A stretch of 9,129 nucleotides of DNA, taken from positions 1 through 9,129 of the forward strand of contig QJYE01000486.1 in NCBI GenBank assembly GCA_003235785.1, given 5' to 3'. This DNA comes from Nitrospirota bacterium (GTDB lineage: Bacteria > Nitrospirota > Nitrospiria > Nitrospirales > UBA8639). The notes under the pieces were generated by a model that was not told the origin of the DNA, did not search any database, and worked only from the letters and a program-made list of their open reading frames with translations. The position numbers and the translations under genes are program-made. Below, piece by piece: positions 7,058 through 9,129 of the stretch (positions are counted from its first letter, which is position 1; every line of letters begins with the position of its first letter).

Positions 7058-7084
7058 TCATCATGAAGGTGTAAGGCCTGAACA

Positions 7085-7101
7085 GCCTGCGGAGCGCAGG
7101 C
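7085..7101. repeat. GC-rich hairpin downstream of comEC
   Basis: GCCTGCG (7085-7091) and CGCAGGC (7095-7101) form a perfect seven-base stem with a GAG loop, 54 bases past the comEC stop codon. No T-run follows on the minus strand, so it is a weak terminator candidate; it may instead protect the 3' end of the transcript or be a repeat. The CCTGCGG left arm also occurs in the hairpins at 4332-4338 and 5346-5352. Confidence 0.4.
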
Positions 7102-7154
7102 GTATCAAAAGATTAGGTCTCTACCAACTTCCGTTGTTAGGCTTAACCTTGTGC

Positions 7155-9129
7155 TTAATTCCAGAGTCGTTGCCAGTTCGCCCATTCCTGGACCCAGAAA
7201 TTTTCGTTGAGCGTAACCGGAACAAATTGTTGCTGTTGAGCCGTTGTGATATGAAGATCTGGTGAGTCCAGAAAAGCCTGAATGATGACCGCCCCATCAC
7301 GATCTGTCCGATACAGGGGAATCCCCCGTGCTTCATAGGCGGCGATGACCTCAGAATCCGGATGCCCATAGCGATTGTGTGATCCAACTGAGACGACCAT
7401 GGCTTGCGTCTCTAGCTGCTTGACCCATCCATCGTGAAGGGAACTCTTTGCGCCATGGTGCGGAACCTTGACTATGGTTGCTGAATGCCCCCTAGGCGTG
7501 CGTTGTAACTGTTCCAGGGCTTGGTGCTCGGCATCTGCCGTGAATAATAACGAATGCGGGCCACATTCCAGCCTGGTGACCAACGAGCGGTTATTGAGAT
7601 CTGCCCCGCTGATATCCTTCGATGGATCAGGCATGGGTGGAGGTTTCGTCTCAGGAGGACTTAATACAGACAAATTACAGGGACCTGAAGCCATAATATC
7701 TTTTCCTGCCCCAATGACGTACTCCTTAATTTCAACCGCCTGCACAGCGGCTTGAAGCCGTTGGTAAAACATCTGTGACCGTGAAACCCCATTGCTCCAA
7801 TAGCTTCCCACCTCAAACGTTTGAAGAACCCAGGGTAAACCACCCACATGATCCCATTGCGGATGCGTGGCGATCACGTGATCAATTCGTTGAACCCCTC
7901 GATTCCACAGATACGGCCCGATCACCGCTCTCCCCATATCTAACCGGCGATACGCTGGTCCGCCATCAATCAAAACCGTTTGCCCATCTGGCAATTCAAG
8001 GAAGGTTGCATCTCCTTGGCCCACATCCAGAAACGTGACCCGAAGCAATCCCGGGTTCCAATGTGCCCGCGGTGACCAGGCCCACCAGGCCAAAATCGCC
8101 ACCAAGATGATGGGGCAGCTCCATCGAATGATCGGCCGATGCCTCAACACCACCCAGCCAGCCAATACCCCCCAAAATACCACTATTGAACTGAGACTCG
8201 GCGAGGCCACATACCATGTCGCACCAGGGACTTGTGCTAAACCCACCACTCCTTGCGCCAATAGATCAAACAGCCATTGATTGACCGTGGCGAAAGGGAG
8301 TGTCTCTCCCCCGCTGATCACTACCATGATCGCCGACAGTAGCCCAAGCGGAATCACGAGGATGCCCACCATGGGGACAATGATCATATTCGTAAATAGG
8401 CCTAGCCAGGGGATTTGATGGAAATAGTAGGCCACCAACGGTAATGTCGTCAGACTGACGGCCAATGTAACCAGCCAGGCCAGTTGCCCTTTTTCCCGCA
8501 GGTTCGTCCACCAACTTGGTGCTTCACGCAATTCCTCAGTTTCAAGACTTCCTGCGTCAGGATCTTTGTTTTTCTTGAATACCAGCACCAGGCCAATGGC
8601 GACGACCGACAAATATGATAATTGAAAAGAGATATCATGGATGGCTTCGGGATGGGGCAAAACCATCAAAAGCGCTGCCACGGCTAAAGCGCTGATCAGA
8701 TGGCGTTCCCTCCCCAGCCATACTCCGAGGCTACAGACCACGATCATGATCCACGACCGCACCGTGGCCATTTCTGCGCCGGCTAAGAGCATATACAACG
8801 TGACGATAGGCAATGTGATCACCACCGCGAGTTGCGTGGCGGTCAGATATATGGATACTCGCTCAAGCCACGATGCTGGTAACCGACGGACGCTCCACCG
8901 GGTTCCAGCAAAAACCACAAGGGCTAAGAGACCAAGGTGCGACCCGGAAATGGAAAGAATATGGATCGTACCACTGGCCATAAAGGCATCGCGGACATTC
9001 TGCTCGATAAAGCTTTGCTCCCCGATAATCATCCCCAGAAATAACCCGGTGGCAGGCGGGGACAAACTCCTACTGGCGGCGTGATGAATGGCCTGTCGCC
9101 AGTGATCAACGCGTCCCATCAGCCTTCCC
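7155..9129 (-). CDS. comEC: ComEC/Rec2 DNA-uptake channel, 5' end outside the window
   Basis: Inner-membrane channel that passes single-stranded DNA into the cytoplasm during natural transformation. About 657 residues are visible. The frame is still open at the window edge, and the first ATG (9119) is internal by family comparison, so the N-terminal region is missing. Numbering from that ATG, the competence domain includes SPPATGLFLGMIIGEQ (20-35) and HILSISGSHLG (53-63, the family's ISG-H signature), followed by roughly eight to ten membrane segments to about residue 348. A C-terminal metallo-beta-lactamase-like domain begins LRVTFLDVGQGDA (359-371), with LIDGG (383-387), THPQWDHVGG (418-427), TADAE (527-531), VPHHGAKSS (552-560) and GSHNRYGHPD (579-588). 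The metal-binding motif reads His419-x-Gln-x-Asp423-His424, with Gln where His or Asp is commonly found. The protein ends about 40 residues after the core fold. No other competence gene is visible. Confidence 0.92.
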   Translation of the reverse strand, partial: GRLMGRVDHWRQAIHHAASRSLSPPATGLFLGMIIGEQSFIEQNVRDAFMASGTIHILSISGSHLGLLALVVFAGTRWSVRRLPASWLERVSIYLTATQLAVVITLPIVTLYMLLAGAEMATVRSWIMIVVCSLGVWLGRERHLISALAVAALLMVLPHPEAIHDISFQLSYLSVVAIGLVLVFKKNKDPDAGSLETEELREAPSWWTNLREKGQLAWLVTLAVSLTTLPLVAYYFHQIPWLGLFTNMIIVPMVGILVIPLGLLSAIMVVISGGETLPFATVNQWLFDLLAQGVVGLAQVPGATWYVASPSLSSIVVFWGVLAGWVVLRHRPIIRWSCPIILVAILAWWAWSPRAHWNPGLLRVTFLDVGQGDATFLELPDGQTVLIDGGPAYRRLDMGRAVIGPYLWNRGVQRIDHVIATHPQWDHVGGLPWVLQTFEVGSYWSNGVSRSQMFYQRLQAAVQAVEIKEYVIGAGKDIMASGPCNLSVLSPPETKPPPMPDPSKDISGADLNNRSLVTRLECGPHSLLFTADAEHQALEQLQRTPRGHSATIVKVPHHGAKSSLHDGWVKQLETQAMVVSVGSHNRYGHPDSEVIAAYEARGIPLYRTDRDGAVIIQAFLDSPDLHITTAQQQQFVPVTLNENFWVQEWANWQRLWN

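Larger units (their letters stand above)
6637..7154. other. Gap with no convincing gene between muramidase and comEC
   Basis: About 520 bases upstream of the muramidase and downstream of comEC. Open frames here lack ribosome sites and known motifs. The longest (6780-7064, minus, 94 codons) is cysteine-rich in the middle (CTQLWCPCDVRCC), but its start overlaps a repeat fragment and has no ribosome site. I see no tRNA or known RNA. The stretch contains a repeat fragment at 7042-7057 and a strong hairpin at 7085-7101. Confidence 0.5.

Noticed and set aside
6780..7064. Minus-strand 94-codon frame with a cysteine-rich middle (CTQLWCPCDVRCC).
   Set aside because: No ribosome site, no recognised family, and its start lies in a repeat fragment; composition looks like chance coding in a GC-rich gap.
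7076..7142. Integron attC-like site: GCCTGAAC at 7076-7083 and GTTAGGC at 7136-7142 as imperfect inverted ends of a ~67-base unit.
   Set aside because: The left core has an extra base, the inner L-type arms do not pair, the strong hairpin sits off-centre, and no integrase or cassette gene is visible.
6981..7265. Plus-strand 94-codon frame running into the 3' end of comEC.
   Set aside because: Its second half is antisense to well-supported ComEC codons and no ribosome site or motif is seen.

Overview
The window looks like chromosomal DNA of a free-living Gram-negative-type bacterium, with moderate to slightly high GC by eye. A Nitrospirota (Nitrospira-like) origin is my best guess from the protein flavour: a small exported c-type cytochrome, a YyaL/DUF255 protein, VapBC-like remnants and GTCATTCC-type palindromic repeats. 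That assignment is inference from recall and was not computed.

Layout. Positions 15-512 (+) encode a small exported monohaem cytochrome c. Positions 593-4303 (+) encode an unusually long 1236-residue protein. Its first ~690 residues are a complete DUF255/YyaL protein (thioredoxin-like domain plus six-hairpin-type domain). Its last ~500 residues are an aldo/keto reductase with the full catalytic tetrad. The two halves are joined in one uninterrupted frame. Downstream are an 80-bp palindromic repeat and two other inverted repeats (4325-4568). On the minus strand, 4566-5225 is a decayed VapBC-like toxin-antitoxin operon. The PIN toxin has an in-frame TAG and has lost its first acidic residue, and the antitoxin has a one-base frameshift. 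The promoter, with a perfect TATAAT set among GCCTA/TAGGC palindromes, still looks intact (5265-5300). A probable intrinsic terminator (5330-5362) then closes the next minus-strand gene, a 324-residue N-acetylmuramidase with a peptidoglycan-binding domain (5388-6362). A ~790-bp gap without a convincing gene (6363-7154) holds two inverted copies of a C-rich/G-rich hairpin repeat, a fragment of the 80-bp repeat and one more strong hairpin. The window ends inside a ComEC/Rec2 DNA-uptake channel gene on the minus strand (7155-9129, 5' end missing).

The genes do not form one obvious pathway. The cytochrome and the fusion protein are co-oriented but separated by 80 bp with a hairpin between them. 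The muramidase and comEC are co-oriented but 792 bp apart. The points most worth following up are the DUF255-aldo/keto reductase fusion with its extended reductase half, the eroded toxin-antitoxin locus with a preserved operator-promoter, and the related palindromic repeats that occupy most intergenic spaces. I see no clear evidence of an entirely new multi-gene system.
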